Source of the DNA: Flavobacterium frigidimaris
GTDB lineage: Bacteria > Bacteroidota > Bacteroidia > Flavobacteriales > Flavobacteriaceae
Assembly (NCBI GenBank): GCA_900129595.1
Contig: FQWG01000008.1
Span: forward strand, 62,001 to 126,000
Direction of reading: 5' to 3'
Length of the DNA stretch: 64,000 nt
Position numbers and translations under genes: made by a program
Shown here: positions 32,317 through 40,684 of the stretch, piece after piece
Position numbering within the stretch: position 1 is the first letter of the stretch
Layout: the number at the start of each line of letters is the position of its first letter
Notes under the pieces: generated by a model
Databases searched by the model: none
Told to the model about the DNA's origin: nothing
What the model saw: only the letters and a program-made list of their open reading frames with translations

Positions 32317-34230
32317 TTAGAAATAGTACCTCTTAAAAGCTTCAATTGCAGAATAATCTGCTAAACCTAAAGCGTGGTACTTTTCGGCCGTTAATCTGTT
32401 TCTGTCTTCTACTCTCACCCAGAATTCCCTACTGTCATCGCCCTGAAACATTACACCGTCTTTTTGAGACTGGTGATAGAAAATAGCATGGCGTTTTTTA
32501 AGCACCTGATCAGGACTCATAGGAACCGCCATTTCAATTTGGTACGATTCCCATTCATGCCACGCTCCTCTGTACAGCCAAACCCAACAATCGTCCATAA
32601 AACTTTTATGTTTCAATCGTTTCAGAGCCTCAAATAAACTGTCCAGACAAACTTTGTGCGTTCCGTGTGGATCTGCCAAATCTCCGGCGGCATAAATCTG
32701 ATGTGGTTTTATCCTCTCAATAATATCACACATAATTTCGATATCAGCTTCACCCAGATTGTTCTTTTTCACCGTTCCAGTTTCATAAAACGGAAGATCA
32801 AGGAAATTTACATTAGAATCCGGCACACCAAGATATCTGGTCGCTGCCATAGATTCACTTCGTCTAATCAGCCCTTTTAATTTTCTAACTTCCAAAGAAT
32901 CGATATCATTACTTTTTTTATTTTTTAAAAAGTCAATGATCTTTTCAGATGCTACAGAACTGGCATTTAATGCTTTTGAAATTTCAGCAAATTTTAAAGC
33001 TTCCTCATTCGAAACCGCTATATTCCCTGAGGTTTGATAAGCGATATGAACATCGTGCCCCTGCTCTACCAATCTGTCAAAAGTTCCTCCCATCGAAATG
33101 ACATCATCATCCGGATGCGGACTAAAAATGATAATTCTTTTTTTCTCCGGAGTGGCACGTTCCGGTCTGTATGTATCGTCAGCATTTGGTTTTCCTCCCG
33201 GCCAGCCTGTAATCGTTTGCTGCATTTTATTGAACATTTTGATATTCAAATGGTACGCAGTTCCTTCTTCTTCTAAAACACTCGACATTCCGTTATCGTT
33301 ATAATCCTTGTCTGTCAGTTTCAGGAACGGTTTTTTAGTCAATTCGCTTAACCAGGCAACCGCCTTTAACTTTAACTCTTCTGTCCAGATTACCGATTTT
33401 ACCAGCCAGGGCGTTTTCACTCTCGTTAATTCCGATGAAGCTTCAGTATCTAAAACAAATGTTGTGTTGTTGTGCTGTTGTAAATAAGTAGCCGGAACAC
33501 GAGAGGAAATTTCGCCTTCGATTGTTTTCTTTATAATTTCCGCTTTGCTGATTCCCCATCCAAGAAGCACAATTCGTTTGGCATTTCTTACTGTACCAAT
33601 TCCCATTGTAATTGCTTTTCTGGGTACATTATCAACTCCTAAAAATGAAGAAGCGGCATCCTGACGTGTCAGGTGATCCAGTGTAATACTTCGTGTTGCT
33701 GAATTAATATGAGATCCCGGTTCATTAAACCCAATGTGTCCCGTTCTTCCAATTCCCAAAAGTTGAAAATCTAATCCGCCATAGGATTTAATCTTCATTT
33801 CGTAATCAATGCAATATTGCTGCAAGTCTTCGTTGCTGACATTTCCGTCAGGAATATTGATGTTTTGAGGTAAAATATTGACGTGATTAAAAAGGTGTTC
33901 ATGCATGAAATACCAGTAACTCTGAATATCTTTTTTATCCATTGGATAATACTCATCTAAATTGAAAGTTACTACGTTTGCAAAACTCAAACCTTCTTCT
34001 TTATGAAGCCTTACCAGTTCTTCGTATACTTTTACAGGTGAAGATCCTGTAGCAAGTCCTAAAAGACAAGGCTCGTTTAACTCTTCTTTTCTTTGAATTA
34101 TATTGGCTATTTCCTGAGCTACTAAAACCGAAGCCTCCTGAGATGACTCGAAAATCACATTATGAATTTTCTCAAAACGGGTTTCTTCGAACTTTCCTGC
34201 TTCCTTAAAATTTATATTTTCTTTAATCAT
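32317..34230 (-). CDS. nagB: Glucosamine-6-phosphate deaminase fused to a PIG-L/LmbE-like domain
   Basis: 637 residues from the ATG at 34230 (MIKENINFKEAG). The open frame extends to 34371, but the extra 47 residues are not family-like. N-terminal NagB domain (about 1-270): LATGSSPVKVYEEL, FNLDEYYPMD (the enolisation-base Asp of NagB), GIGRTGHIGFNEPGS. The last has Thr where E. coli NagB has Asp141, while the following His and Glu remain. C-terminal PIG-L-like domain (about 375-637): SPHPDDDVISMGG and DPHGTHKVC metal-site motifs. NagB converts GlcN-6-P to Fru-6-P and ammonia; the role of the fused domain is uncertain. Such long NagB proteins are common in Bacteroidetes. It would process GlcNAc released by the neighbouring glycosidases. 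Cytosolic. Confidence 0.9.
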   Translation of the reverse strand: MIKENINFKEAGKFEETRFEKIHNVIFESSQEASVLVAQEIANIIQRKEELNEPCLLGLATGSSPVKVYEELVRLHKEEGLSFANVVTFNLDEYYPMDKKDIQSYWYFMHEHLFNHVNILPQNINIPDGNVSNEDLQQYCIDYEMKIKSYGGLDFQLLGIGRTGHIGFNEPGSHINSATRSITLDHLTRQDAASSFLGVDNVPRKAITMGIGTVRNAKRIVLLGWGISKAEIIKKTIEGEISSRVPATYLQQHNNTTFVLDTEASSELTRVKTPWLVKSVIWTEELKLKAVAWLSELTKKPFLKLTDKDYNDNGMSSVLEEEGTAYHLNIKMFNKMQQTITGWPGGKPNADDTYRPERATPEKKRIIIFSPHPDDDVISMGGTFDRLVEQGHDVHIAYQTSGNIAVSNEEALKFAEISKALNASSVASEKIIDFLKNKKSNDIDSLEVRKLKGLIRRSESMAATRYLGVPDSNVNFLDLPFYETGTVKKNNLGEADIEIMCDIIERIKPHQIYAAGDLADPHGTHKVCLDSLFEALKRLKHKSFMDDCWVWLYRGAWHEWESYQIEMAVPMSPDQVLKKRHAIFYHQSQKDGVMFQGDDSREFWVRVEDRNRLTAEKYHALGLADYSAIEAFKRYYF

Positions 34231-34574
34231 TTGCCTATTGTTCTTATTATTTAGCATAAAATTAAATAACAGACAATGTAAATAATCAAAAATTCGACTA
34301 ATAACCTGTAACCTTCGCCAGAAAACATAATTTGAAACTTTAAGAAGAAGACCCACCAAATTCCAAATCAAAAATACTGTCGTTTGAATAGTTTACTACA
34401 TTTTCGTTTTTTAAAGCCTTCTTAAATTTGCTTGTTTTCTACTCTTCATGCGGCTGAATGAAATTAAAATTATAATTTGTATTTTCGTTTAACTGAAAAT
34501 ATTCTGCTTGAATCAACTTTACTTTTAACACTAAAAAGTCAGCTGATAATTGATAACGCCGAAACAAAATCAAC
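34231..34574. promoter_or_regulatory. Divergent intergenic region, nagB-like gene / orphan lipoprotein
   Basis: 344 bp with no supported gene. It must contain promoters for both flanking genes. TATAATTTG (about 34470) is one base off the -7 pattern for the plus-strand gene. No repeat or strong palindrome is visible. Confidence 0.3.
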
Positions 34575-35498
34575 ATGAAACCACCAAAACTTTTTACTTT
34601 GTTACTTATACTGGCGCTTTTTGTTTCTTCTTGCTCTACTGTTTTGAAGAGCTCAAAAATTGATTATCTGACTAGTAACTATTGTCAGCCTACCATTCAA
34701 TATGATTATTCTCAACTTGAAACGCCACAGCATAAAATACAAAAACAAGACAGTATTTTAAATGCCAATATATCCAAACACGATCTGTTGGTCAGCAAAG
34801 CTATTGGCATTGAAACGTATTTGGCAGAATATCTTCAAATAAAAAAAGACACTTTGAAAAAATTGGTTTTAAAACAAAAAATCACTGATCGTCTTATGCT
34901 TACCACCATAGAAATAAACGCATTAGCATCAGAACTAGACTGTAATGGCGAACGCATCAATAAGCTAGCAGACTTTGTTGATGACATCAATAATAAAAGA
35001 ACCAAAAATCTAACTGTTGCTTCTGTCACTTTAGGTGCATTGACGACCGTGGCGACTGTTTTAATAAAGAACAACAATGCCAGTAATATAGTTGGTGTAA
35101 GTGGTGGATTACTAAGCGCCGGATTAGGAGCCCTGACCATTTCACCAAAAGGCAAAAAGATCAACCTAAGACTTCAAAGAAACCTTTTGGGGAATATTTG
35201 GTACAATGACAATTCAAACGAAACATATCCCAACTCGATATGGACAATTATAAACGAGAAACAATTTAGTAATTCCGGAGAAAATGATTTACAGGAAAGT
35301 ATTAAAAATCGATGGCTGCAATACAATTTCAATGGAAAAATAGATTCTGAAACCCAAAAACTTTTCTTTGACGATGGCGGCATCTATTCTGCCGATGATC
35401 TACATTCCAGAGCGAATATGCTAAACGAATTACAAGCAACGATTCGTTCGCTTGAACAGGATTTAAAAAGCTTAGCAGTGAGACTTAATAGTTTTTGA
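34575..35498 (+). CDS. Uncharacterised lipoprotein with central hydrophobic segment
   Basis: 307 residues; no family recognised. A lipoprotein signal ends at Cys20 (LFVSSC). Residues about 60-140 look helical and coiled (YLQIKKDTLKKLVLKQKITDR). A Gly/Ala/Thr-rich stretch at about 145-198 (LTVASVTLGALTTVATVLIK, GVSGGLLSAGLGALTISPKG) could cross or lie in a membrane. A last helical segment (about 280-305, ELQATIRSLEQDLKSLAVRL) may be a coiled coil. It stands alone, divergent from nagB and next to the tRNA cluster, so context gives no function. Confidence 0.75.
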   Translation: MKPPKLFTLLLILALFVSSCSTVLKSSKIDYLTSNYCQPTIQYDYSQLETPQHKIQKQDSILNANISKHDLLVSKAIGIETYLAEYLQIKKDTLKKLVLKQKITDRLMLTTIEINALASELDCNGERINKLADFVDDINNKRTKNLTVASVTLGALTTVATVLIKNNNASNIVGVSGGLLSAGLGALTISPKGKKINLRLQRNLLGNIWYNDNSNETYPNSIWTIINEKQFSNSGENDLQESIKNRWLQYNFNGKIDSETQKLFFDDGGIYSADDLHSRANMLNELQATIRSLEQDLKSLAVRLNSF

Positions 35499-35540
35499 TG
35501 GTGCATACAGGGAAACTAGAAACCAATTCAAATATAAAAC

Positions 35541-35571
35541 AAAAAAACCACTCGATTTGAGTGGCTTTTCG
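35541..35571 (-). terminator. Terminator downstream of first tRNA-Arg
   Basis: Minus-strand hairpin GCCACTC/GAGTGG followed by T7, immediately after the tRNA 3' end. Confidence 0.7.
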
Positions 35572-35645
<74 letters not shown>

Positions 35646-35654
35646 TTCATAATA

Positions 35655-35690
35655 AAACAAAAAAGCCACTCGTTTAAGTGGCTTTTTATG
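35655..35690 (-). terminator. Terminator downstream of second tRNA-Arg
   Basis: Minus-strand hairpin GCCACTT/AAGTGGC-like with T run between the two tRNA-Arg genes, so each copy has its own terminator. Confidence 0.65.
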
Positions 35691-35764
<74 letters not shown>

Positions 35765-35796
35765 ATTTGTTTTAAAACTTTATGGCAAAGTTTTCG

Positions 35797-35871
35797 TCGG
35801 GGTGGCAGGATTCGAACCTGCGGCCTCCTGCTCCCAAAGCAGGCGCGATAACCGGGCTACGCTACACCCCG
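35797..35871 (-). tRNA. tRNA-Pro (anticodon TGG)
   Basis: 75 nt on the minus strand. Acceptor CGGGGTG/CACCCCG, anticodon stem CCTGC/GCAGG with loop TTTGGGA giving TGG, T arm GGTTCGAATCC. Discriminator A; CCA not encoded. Confidence 0.95.
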
Positions 35872-35888
35872 AAGGCAAAATTATTAAG

Positions 35889-35972
35889 CGGAGAGACAGG
35901 GACTCGAACCCTGGCGACGGTTACCCGTCGACAGATTAGCAATCTGCTCCATTACCGCTCTGGCACCTCTCC
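35889..35972 (-). tRNA. tRNA-Ser (anticodon GCT)
   Basis: 84 nt on the minus strand, with the long variable arm (CGACGGGTAACCGTCG) typical of tRNA-Ser. Anticodon loop TTGCTAA gives GCT; acceptor GGAGAGG/TCTCTCC, discriminator G. Confidence 0.95.
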
Positions 35973-36156
35973 AAGCTCAAGAAACGTGTTCTGTTTTGCG
36001 GTTGCAAAGGTATGACAACATTACATATCTCACAAGTATTTTGGTGCTTTTTTTTATCTTTTTTTAATCTTTTTTCTAAAACACTTCACAATCAAACGAA
36101 TAGAATTAACAAAAAATTCATATTAAATTTAAAATTCAATCGAATTGAACCAAAAT

Positions 36157-36186
36157 TTGAATTTATTCAAATAAACAGTAAATTTG
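36157..36186 (+). promoter_or_regulatory. Promoter of the thiolase gene
   Basis: TTG (36157-36159), 19 bases, then TAAATTTG (36179-36186): an exact fit to the Bacteroidetes consensus. The start codon is at 36212, implying a short leader of about 20 nt. Confidence 0.7.
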
Positions 36187-36211
36187 CTTGATTAACTAAT
36201 ATTAACAGAAA

Positions 36212-37390
36212 ATGAACAAAAGAGTTGTTATCGTTTCTGCCGTTAGAACACCTATCGGAAGTTTCATGGGAGGTTTATCTACCGTACCCGCACCAAAATT
36301 AGGTGCTGCCGCTATAAAAGGCGCACTTCAAAAAATTAACCTTGACCCAAAATTAGTTGATGAAGTATTTATGGGCAATGTAGTACAAGCCGGAGTTGGA
36401 CAAGCGCCAGCGCGCCAGGCTGCACTTTTTGCCGGTTTATCAAATGAAGTTGCTGCGACAACCGTAAATAAAGTTTGTGCTTCAGGAATGAAAGCAGTTA
36501 TGTTTGCTGCCCAGGCTATTGCTTGTGGAGACGCTGAAATAGTAGTTGCCGGAGGAATGGAAAACATGAGTTTGATTCCACATTACGTACAAATGCGTAA
36601 CGGAACTAAATTTGGCCCTGCAACAATGCTTGACGGAATGCAAAAAGATGGTTTGACAGATGCTTACGACAACAACGCAATGGGAGTTTGCGCTGACTTA
36701 TGTGCGTCTGAATACAACATTAGCCGTGAAGAACAAGACAATTTTGCCATTCAGTCTTATGAAAGAAGTGCAAAAGCCTGGGATGCCGGAAAATTCGACA
36801 ACGAAATTGTTCCTGTAGAAGTTCCTCAAAGACGTGGCGAACCTATTATCGTTTCAAAAGATGAAGAATACACCAACGTAAAACTGGACAAAATTCCTTC
36901 ATTAGCTGCCGTTTTCACAAAAGACGGAACAGTTACTGCCGCAAATGCATCTACAATCAATGACGGAGCCGCAGCTTTAGTTTTAATGTCTGAAGAAAAA
37001 GCAATCTCACTAGGGCTTAAACCCCTGGCCTATATAAAAAGTTATGCTGATGCAGCTCAGGAACCAAAATGGTTCACGACAAGCCCGGCAAAAGCATTAC
37101 CAAAAGCGTTAGACAAAGCAGGAATTACAATTGGCGATGTTGATTATTTCGAATTCAACGAAGCTTTTGCAGTTGTTGGACTAGCCAATTCAAAAATTCT
37201 TGGTCTGGATAATGACAAAGTAAACGTAAATGGTGGCGCCGTTTCATTAGGTCATCCATTAGGGTGTTCCGGAGCGAGAATCATCGTAACTTTGCTGAAT
37301 GTTTTAGAACAAAACAATGCCAAAACCGGAGCAGCTGCAATTTGCAATGGTGGCGGTGGCGCATCTGCAATTGTTATCGAAAGAGCTTAA
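36212..37390 (+). CDS. Acetyl-CoA C-acetyltransferase (thiolase)
   Basis: 392 residues, the normal length of the thiolase family. Active-site Cys89 in NKVCASGMKAV, His348 in SLGHPLGCSGAR and Cys378 in AICNGGGGASA are all present. It condenses two acetyl-CoA to acetoacetyl-CoA or runs the reverse in beta-oxidation. Cytosolic homotetramer by family. It stands alone with its own promoter (36157-36186) and a 15-bp stem hairpin after the stop, so it is likely monocistronic. Which physiological direction dominates cannot be told. Confidence 0.95.
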   Translation: MNKRVVIVSAVRTPIGSFMGGLSTVPAPKLGAAAIKGALQKINLDPKLVDEVFMGNVVQAGVGQAPARQAALFAGLSNEVAATTVNKVCASGMKAVMFAAQAIACGDAEIVVAGGMENMSLIPHYVQMRNGTKFGPATMLDGMQKDGLTDAYDNNAMGVCADLCASEYNISREEQDNFAIQSYERSAKAWDAGKFDNEIVPVEVPQRRGEPIIVSKDEEYTNVKLDKIPSLAAVFTKDGTVTAANASTINDGAAALVLMSEEKAISLGLKPLAYIKSYADAAQEPKWFTTSPAKALPKALDKAGITIGDVDYFEFNEAFAVVGLANSKILGLDNDKVNVNGGAVSLGHPLGCSGARIIVTLLNVLEQNNAKTGAAAICNGGGGASAIVIERA

Positions 37391-37398
37391 ATAATATT

Positions 37399-37434
37399 AC
37401 ATTAGGAGTTATTAATTTTAATAACTCCTAATGT
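37399..37434 (+). terminator. Long hairpin after the thiolase gene
   Basis: Perfect 15-bp stem ACATTAGGAGTTATT/AATAACTCCTAATGT with 6-nt loop AATTTT. The following T run is short, so it may stabilise the mRNA 3' end as well as terminate. Confidence 0.6.
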
Positions 37435-37455
37435 TTCAAACTAATACATTACTAA

Positions 37456-38217
37456 ATGTTCGGAATTTGCAATTTAGCCATAGTACCCGTTCGAGCTGAA
37501 CCAAGTGACAGAAGCGAAATCGTTACACAACTTTTGTTTGGAGAACACCTCCAGATTTTAGAACGCCAAAATCAATGGGCCCGAATAAAAATGCAATACG
37601 ATGATTACGAAGGCTGGGTAGATTCCAAACAATATCAGGTAATTTCAGAAGCAAATTACAATCAGCTTAGCAATGATGCCATTATTCTTAATGCTGATTT
37701 GATTGATTATATCAGTGCACCGGATAATTTATTATTACCAATTCCGCTTGGTGCATCATTATCCTTTTTGAATAATAATGAAATCAATATTTCAAACTTT
37801 GATTTCGAAGGCACCAAAACAAGTGGCATAAAACCTAAAAGCGCTTTAATAAATACTGCTTTTATGTACTTAAACGCACCTTATCTTTGGGGCGGAAAAA
37901 CACCTTTTGGAATCGACTGTTCGGGTTTTACCCAAATGGTCTACAAACTAAACGGATACAAGATTCACCGCGATGCCTCACAACAAGCACGTGAAGGAGA
38001 AGCCTTGAGTTTTATTGAAGAAAGCGAAGCAGGAGATCTGGCCTTTTTTGATAATGACGAAGGAAACATCATTCATGTAGGCATCATTATGGACAATAAT
38101 TACATCATTCACGCAAGTGGAAAAGTGCGTATCGACCGTTTAGACCATTTAGGAATTTACAATCCAGAATTAAACAAACACACGCATAAACTTAGAGTAA
38201 TCAAGAAGATTATATAA
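37456..38217 (+). CDS. NlpC/P60 (C40) peptidase with N-terminal SH3-like domain
   Basis: 253 residues. SH3-like domain about 8-68 (VPVRAEPSDRSEIVTQLLFGE, QWARIKMQYDDYEGWVD). NlpC/P60 domain about 130-250 with catalytic Cys in FGIDCSGFTQMVYK, His in GNIIHVGIIMD, and the third polar residue in YIIHASGKVR. The family cleaves gamma-D-Glu-diaminopimelate bonds in peptidoglycan fragments. No signal peptide is visible (MFGICNLAIVPV), which fits cytosolic recycling of muropeptides as in several bacteroidetes homologues. It follows the thiolase but is separated from it by a hairpin. Confidence 0.9.
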   Translation: MFGICNLAIVPVRAEPSDRSEIVTQLLFGEHLQILERQNQWARIKMQYDDYEGWVDSKQYQVISEANYNQLSNDAIILNADLIDYISAPDNLLLPIPLGASLSFLNNNEINISNFDFEGTKTSGIKPKSALINTAFMYLNAPYLWGGKTPFGIDCSGFTQMVYKLNGYKIHRDASQQAREGEALSFIEESEAGDLAFFDNDEGNIIHVGIIMDNNYIIHASGKVRIDRLDHLGIYNPELNKHTHKLRVIKKII

Positions 38218-38294
38218 TTTTTTTGCCACTGATTACATAGATTCACACAGATTAAAAAATCATTTTAATCCTTTAATCTGTGGCCAAAAAAAAG
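38218..38294. repeat. TTTTGCCAC-type palindromic repeat
   Basis: TTTTTTTGCCAC near 38218 pairs with GTGGCCAAAAAAAA near 38280-38293; internal AGATTAAA/TTTAATCT also pair. The same repeat type occurs at 41575, 42381, 48912 and 49378. Here it sits between convergent genes and could terminate both. Confidence 0.6.
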
Positions 38295-38354
38295 AAAAAT
38301 CCGCAATAATCCGTGTTTTTGCTTGCAAATCGGTGTCATCCGCGTGCCAATTTA

Positions 38355-39200
38355 TCACGCACTAATACGAATCACTTTTCGAAACTCCGAAGGACTATTC
38401 CCTCTCTGTTTTTTAAAGAACTTATTAAAATGACTTTCATCCGTAAAACCAAATTCATAAGCAATTTCGTTGATTCGTTTATCACTGAATTGCAAACGAT
38501 GTTCAATTAGTTTTGTTTTATAATTGCTGATATATTGCTGCATGGTTTCATTCGCATGTTTCTTAAAATAACGTCCTAAATACGTATTCGAAATCCCGAA
38601 ATACTCACTCAGCGATTCTGCTTTAATTCTTTCCGGATAATAAATATTGTTCTGAATGTATTGCAAAATATCCATTGCTTTCGCCTCACAGCCAATATTG
38701 ACCTGTTCCGGCAAATACTTCGCGATATTTCGAGCCACAATAATAATTAAAGTATTTACCAATTGCTGAATCAGTTCTTTATTATAAACATCCTTATCCT
38801 GACGTTCGCGAATAATCGCTTCAATCATTACTTTTACCAGACATTTATCTGCTTCATTTTTCAAAATACAACCCGGCTGATGGTTTGCATTTTGTAAAAT
38901 ATATTCTAAACGCTGAATATTTTCATTTTGCAAACTCGAGTTTTTCAAGTAAATATCATTAAATCTCAAAAAGAAAAATTTCGTTTCTGTCTCAATAGTA
39001 AAATTATGACAATCCTCAGGCGTCAGTAAAAACATATGTCCCGCATCATATTCAAAAATATTTTTGTTGATACACTGCCTACCCGTTCCTTCCAAAATAT
39101 AAACCAATTCAAAGAAATTATGACGATCTCCAACATCCGGATATTCATCTAAAGTCTCAAAGGAAACGGTAAACGGCTCGTATAAATTTTCTTTTTTCAT
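38355..39200 (-). CDS. AraC-family transcriptional regulator
   Basis: 281 residues from the ATG at 39200 (MKKENLYEPFTVSFETL). The frame is open to 39398, but that would overlap the divergent gene and add 66 unrelated residues. N-terminal cupin-like sensing domain (about 1-150; RHNFFELVYILEGTGRQCI, GHMFLLTPEDCHNF) and C-terminal double HTH (about 180-281; ILQYIQNNIYYPERIKAESL, SNTYLGRYFKKH, INEIAYEFGFTDESHFNKFFKKQRG). It probably controls the divergent aldo/keto reductase gene and itself through the operator at 39250-39278. Confidence 0.93.
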   Translation of the reverse strand: MKKENLYEPFTVSFETLDEYPDVGDRHNFFELVYILEGTGRQCINKNIFEYDAGHMFLLTPEDCHNFTIETETKFFFLRFNDIYLKNSSLQNENIQRLEYILQNANHQPGCILKNEADKCLVKVMIEAIIRERQDKDVYNKELIQQLVNTLIIIVARNIAKYLPEQVNIGCEAKAMDILQYIQNNIYYPERIKAESLSEYFGISNTYLGRYFKKHANETMQQYISNYKTKLIEHRLQFSDKRINEIAYEFGFTDESHFNKFFKKQRGNSPSEFRKVIRISA

Positions 39201-39242
39201 AATGGTCTTTATTAATTCGGCTACAAATTTACATAAAAAACA

Positions 39243-39285
39243 CAAATATATACCATTTAACACTCTTAAAAATGGTATAATTTTG
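39243..39285. promoter_or_regulatory. Divergent promoters with inverted-repeat operator (araC / aldo-keto reductase)
   Basis: The minus-strand -7 box TATATTTG (39243-39250) for the araC gene and the plus-strand -7 box TAATTTTG (39278-39285) for the reductase flank a perfect 9-bp inverted repeat, ATACCATTT-N11-AAATGGTAT (39250-39278). The repeat touches both boxes, so one bound protein could control both promoters. Confidence 0.6.
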
Positions 39286-39318
39286 CCAAACAATTTTAAA
39301 CGATAAAAAACAACGGTC

Positions 39319-40305
39319 ATGGAATATAGAAAATTAGGCAATACTGAACTTGAATTATCAACTATTACATACGGCGCATTTGCCATAGGAGGAAACATGT
39401 GGGGCGGAAACGAAAAAGCAGATTCAATTGCCTCAATTCATGCTTCAATCGATCACGGCGTTACTACAATCGACACCGCTCCTTTTTACGGATTTGGCTT
39501 AAGCGAAGAAATGATCGGTGAAGCCTTAAAAACACAAGACCGATCAAAAGTACAATTGTTAACCAAATTTGGTTTGGTTTGGGACGGAAGCAACAACCAA
39601 AAAGGAGAATTCTTTTTTGATGCAGAAGACAACGGAAAAAAAATACCGGTTTATAAATACGCTTCAAAAAACAGCATTATAAAAGAAGTTGAAGAAAGCT
39701 TAAAACGTCTTCAAACCGATTATATCGACTTATTACAAATTCACTGGCCGGACGCTACAACACCAATAAGTAAAACAATGGAAGCACTTGAAGCTTTAAT
39801 CCAACAAGGAAAAATCAGGGCTGCCGGAGTGAGCAATTATAGCCTTTCGCAAGTTCAGGAAGCACAAAAAACAATTCAATTAGCATCCAACCAGGTTCCG
39901 TACAGTATGTTGAACCGCGCTATCGAATCAGATTTGATTCCGTATACCACAGCAGAAAACATCGGAATCATTGCTTACAGTCCAATGGAAAGAGGTTTGC
40001 TAACCGGAAAATATTTCACCAACAGCAAACTAAAAGACAACGATCACAGAAATGGTTATTTTGGTCAGTTTGATCTTCAAAAAGTAAAAACTCTGGTCGA
40101 AGAATTGAGTTCATTAGCAAACGCAAAACACATTTCAATCTCACAATTGGTCTTACGCTGGACGACTTTACAAAAAGGAATTACCATCGTTTTAGCCGGA
40201 GCAAGAAACGCAGAACAAGCCATTTCTAATGCAAAAACTTTTGACTTTGATTTATCAATTTCAGAATTAGATTTTATCAATCAGGCTATTGCAAAAGTTA
40301 AATAA
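39319..40305 (+). CDS. Aldo/keto reductase
   Basis: 328 residues, a standard (beta/alpha)8 aldo-keto reductase. Visible: MEYRKLGNTELELSTITYG start, Asp and Tyr of the catalytic set in TIDTAPFYGFGLSEE, Lys in LLTKFG, His in LQIHWPD, and the NADPH-binding C-terminal part (YSPMERGLLTGKYF, AGARNAEQA). It reduces an aldehyde, ketone or sugar with NADPH in the cytosol; the substrate is not clear. Divergent from the araC regulator, which probably responds to its substrate. Confidence 0.93.
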   Translation: MEYRKLGNTELELSTITYGAFAIGGNMWGGNEKADSIASIHASIDHGVTTIDTAPFYGFGLSEEMIGEALKTQDRSKVQLLTKFGLVWDGSNNQKGEFFFDAEDNGKKIPVYKYASKNSIIKEVEESLKRLQTDYIDLLQIHWPDATTPISKTMEALEALIQQGKIRAAGVSNYSLSQVQEAQKTIQLASNQVPYSMLNRAIESDLIPYTTAENIGIIAYSPMERGLLTGKYFTNSKLKDNDHRNGYFGQFDLQKVKTLVEELSSLANAKHISISQLVLRWTTLQKGITIVLAGARNAEQAISNAKTFDFDLSISELDFINQAIAKVK

Positions 40306-40323
40306 TCGAATTCTTAAAAAATA

Positions 40324-40528
40324 TTTAAACACATAGAAACATAGCCAATAGAAATGCATAAAGGCGTTTCACTTATTTAAATTCACATAGCTGTAACGAA
40401 AAGCCTGTTATGAGCTTTGTCAAAGTTTTGAACTTTGACAAAGCTTGTCACCGACTATGTGTTAGAAACTAGTTTCTTTTTACATTCTCTAAACACAAAG
40501 CAAAAACCTATGTTTCTATGTGTTTAAA
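40324..40528. repeat. Intact MITE-like element with perfect 21-bp terminal inverted repeats
   Basis: 205 bp. Left end (40324-40344) TTTAAACACATAGAAACATA+G and right end (40508-40528) are exact inverted copies. The middle contains a perfect palindrome AGCTTTGTCAAAGTT-TTG-AACTTTGACAAAGCT (40413-40445). No coding frame. Related copies at 17204, 22827 and 26388, and a lone 21-bp end at 48871-48891. Confidence 0.75.
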
Positions 40529-40570
40529 ATTCTACGCAACAAATTAAAAAACAATAAAAATAATTTGGGT

Positions 40571-40668
40571 GTGTTTCGCCGCGGCGAACCGGGCTATCCG
40601 TTGCAATCTTTTATGCCGAACCCCGGCACAAAAGGATTTCCACTGCTATCCCTCACACTTACGAATTC
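40571..40668. repeat. GC-rich structured intergenic element
   Basis: Unusually GC-rich for the region. It contains the perfect palindrome TTCGCCGCGGCGAA (40575-40588), then GGGCTATCCGTTGCAATC and the hairpin TGCCG-AACCC-CGGCA (40614-40628), then GGATTTCCACTGCTATCCC. A similar start (GGAGCTAATCCAGCTGTCC) is cut by the right window edge near 63975. It lies just upstream of the quinone reductase gene. Confidence 0.5.
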
Positions 40669-40684
40669 ATAAGAAAACAAGAAA

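Noticed and set aside
34231..34371. Extended N-terminus of the NagB fusion
   Set aside because: The 47 extra residues are unrelated to NagB; the ATG at 34230 gives the usual family length.
39201..39398. Extended N-terminus of the AraC regulator
   Set aside because: It would run through both promoters and into the aldo/keto reductase gene; the added residues are not AraC-like.
40324..40528. CRISPR or integron attC interpretation of the repeated palindromes
   Set aside because: No regularly spaced repeats, cas genes or integrase; copies are dispersed and of different families.
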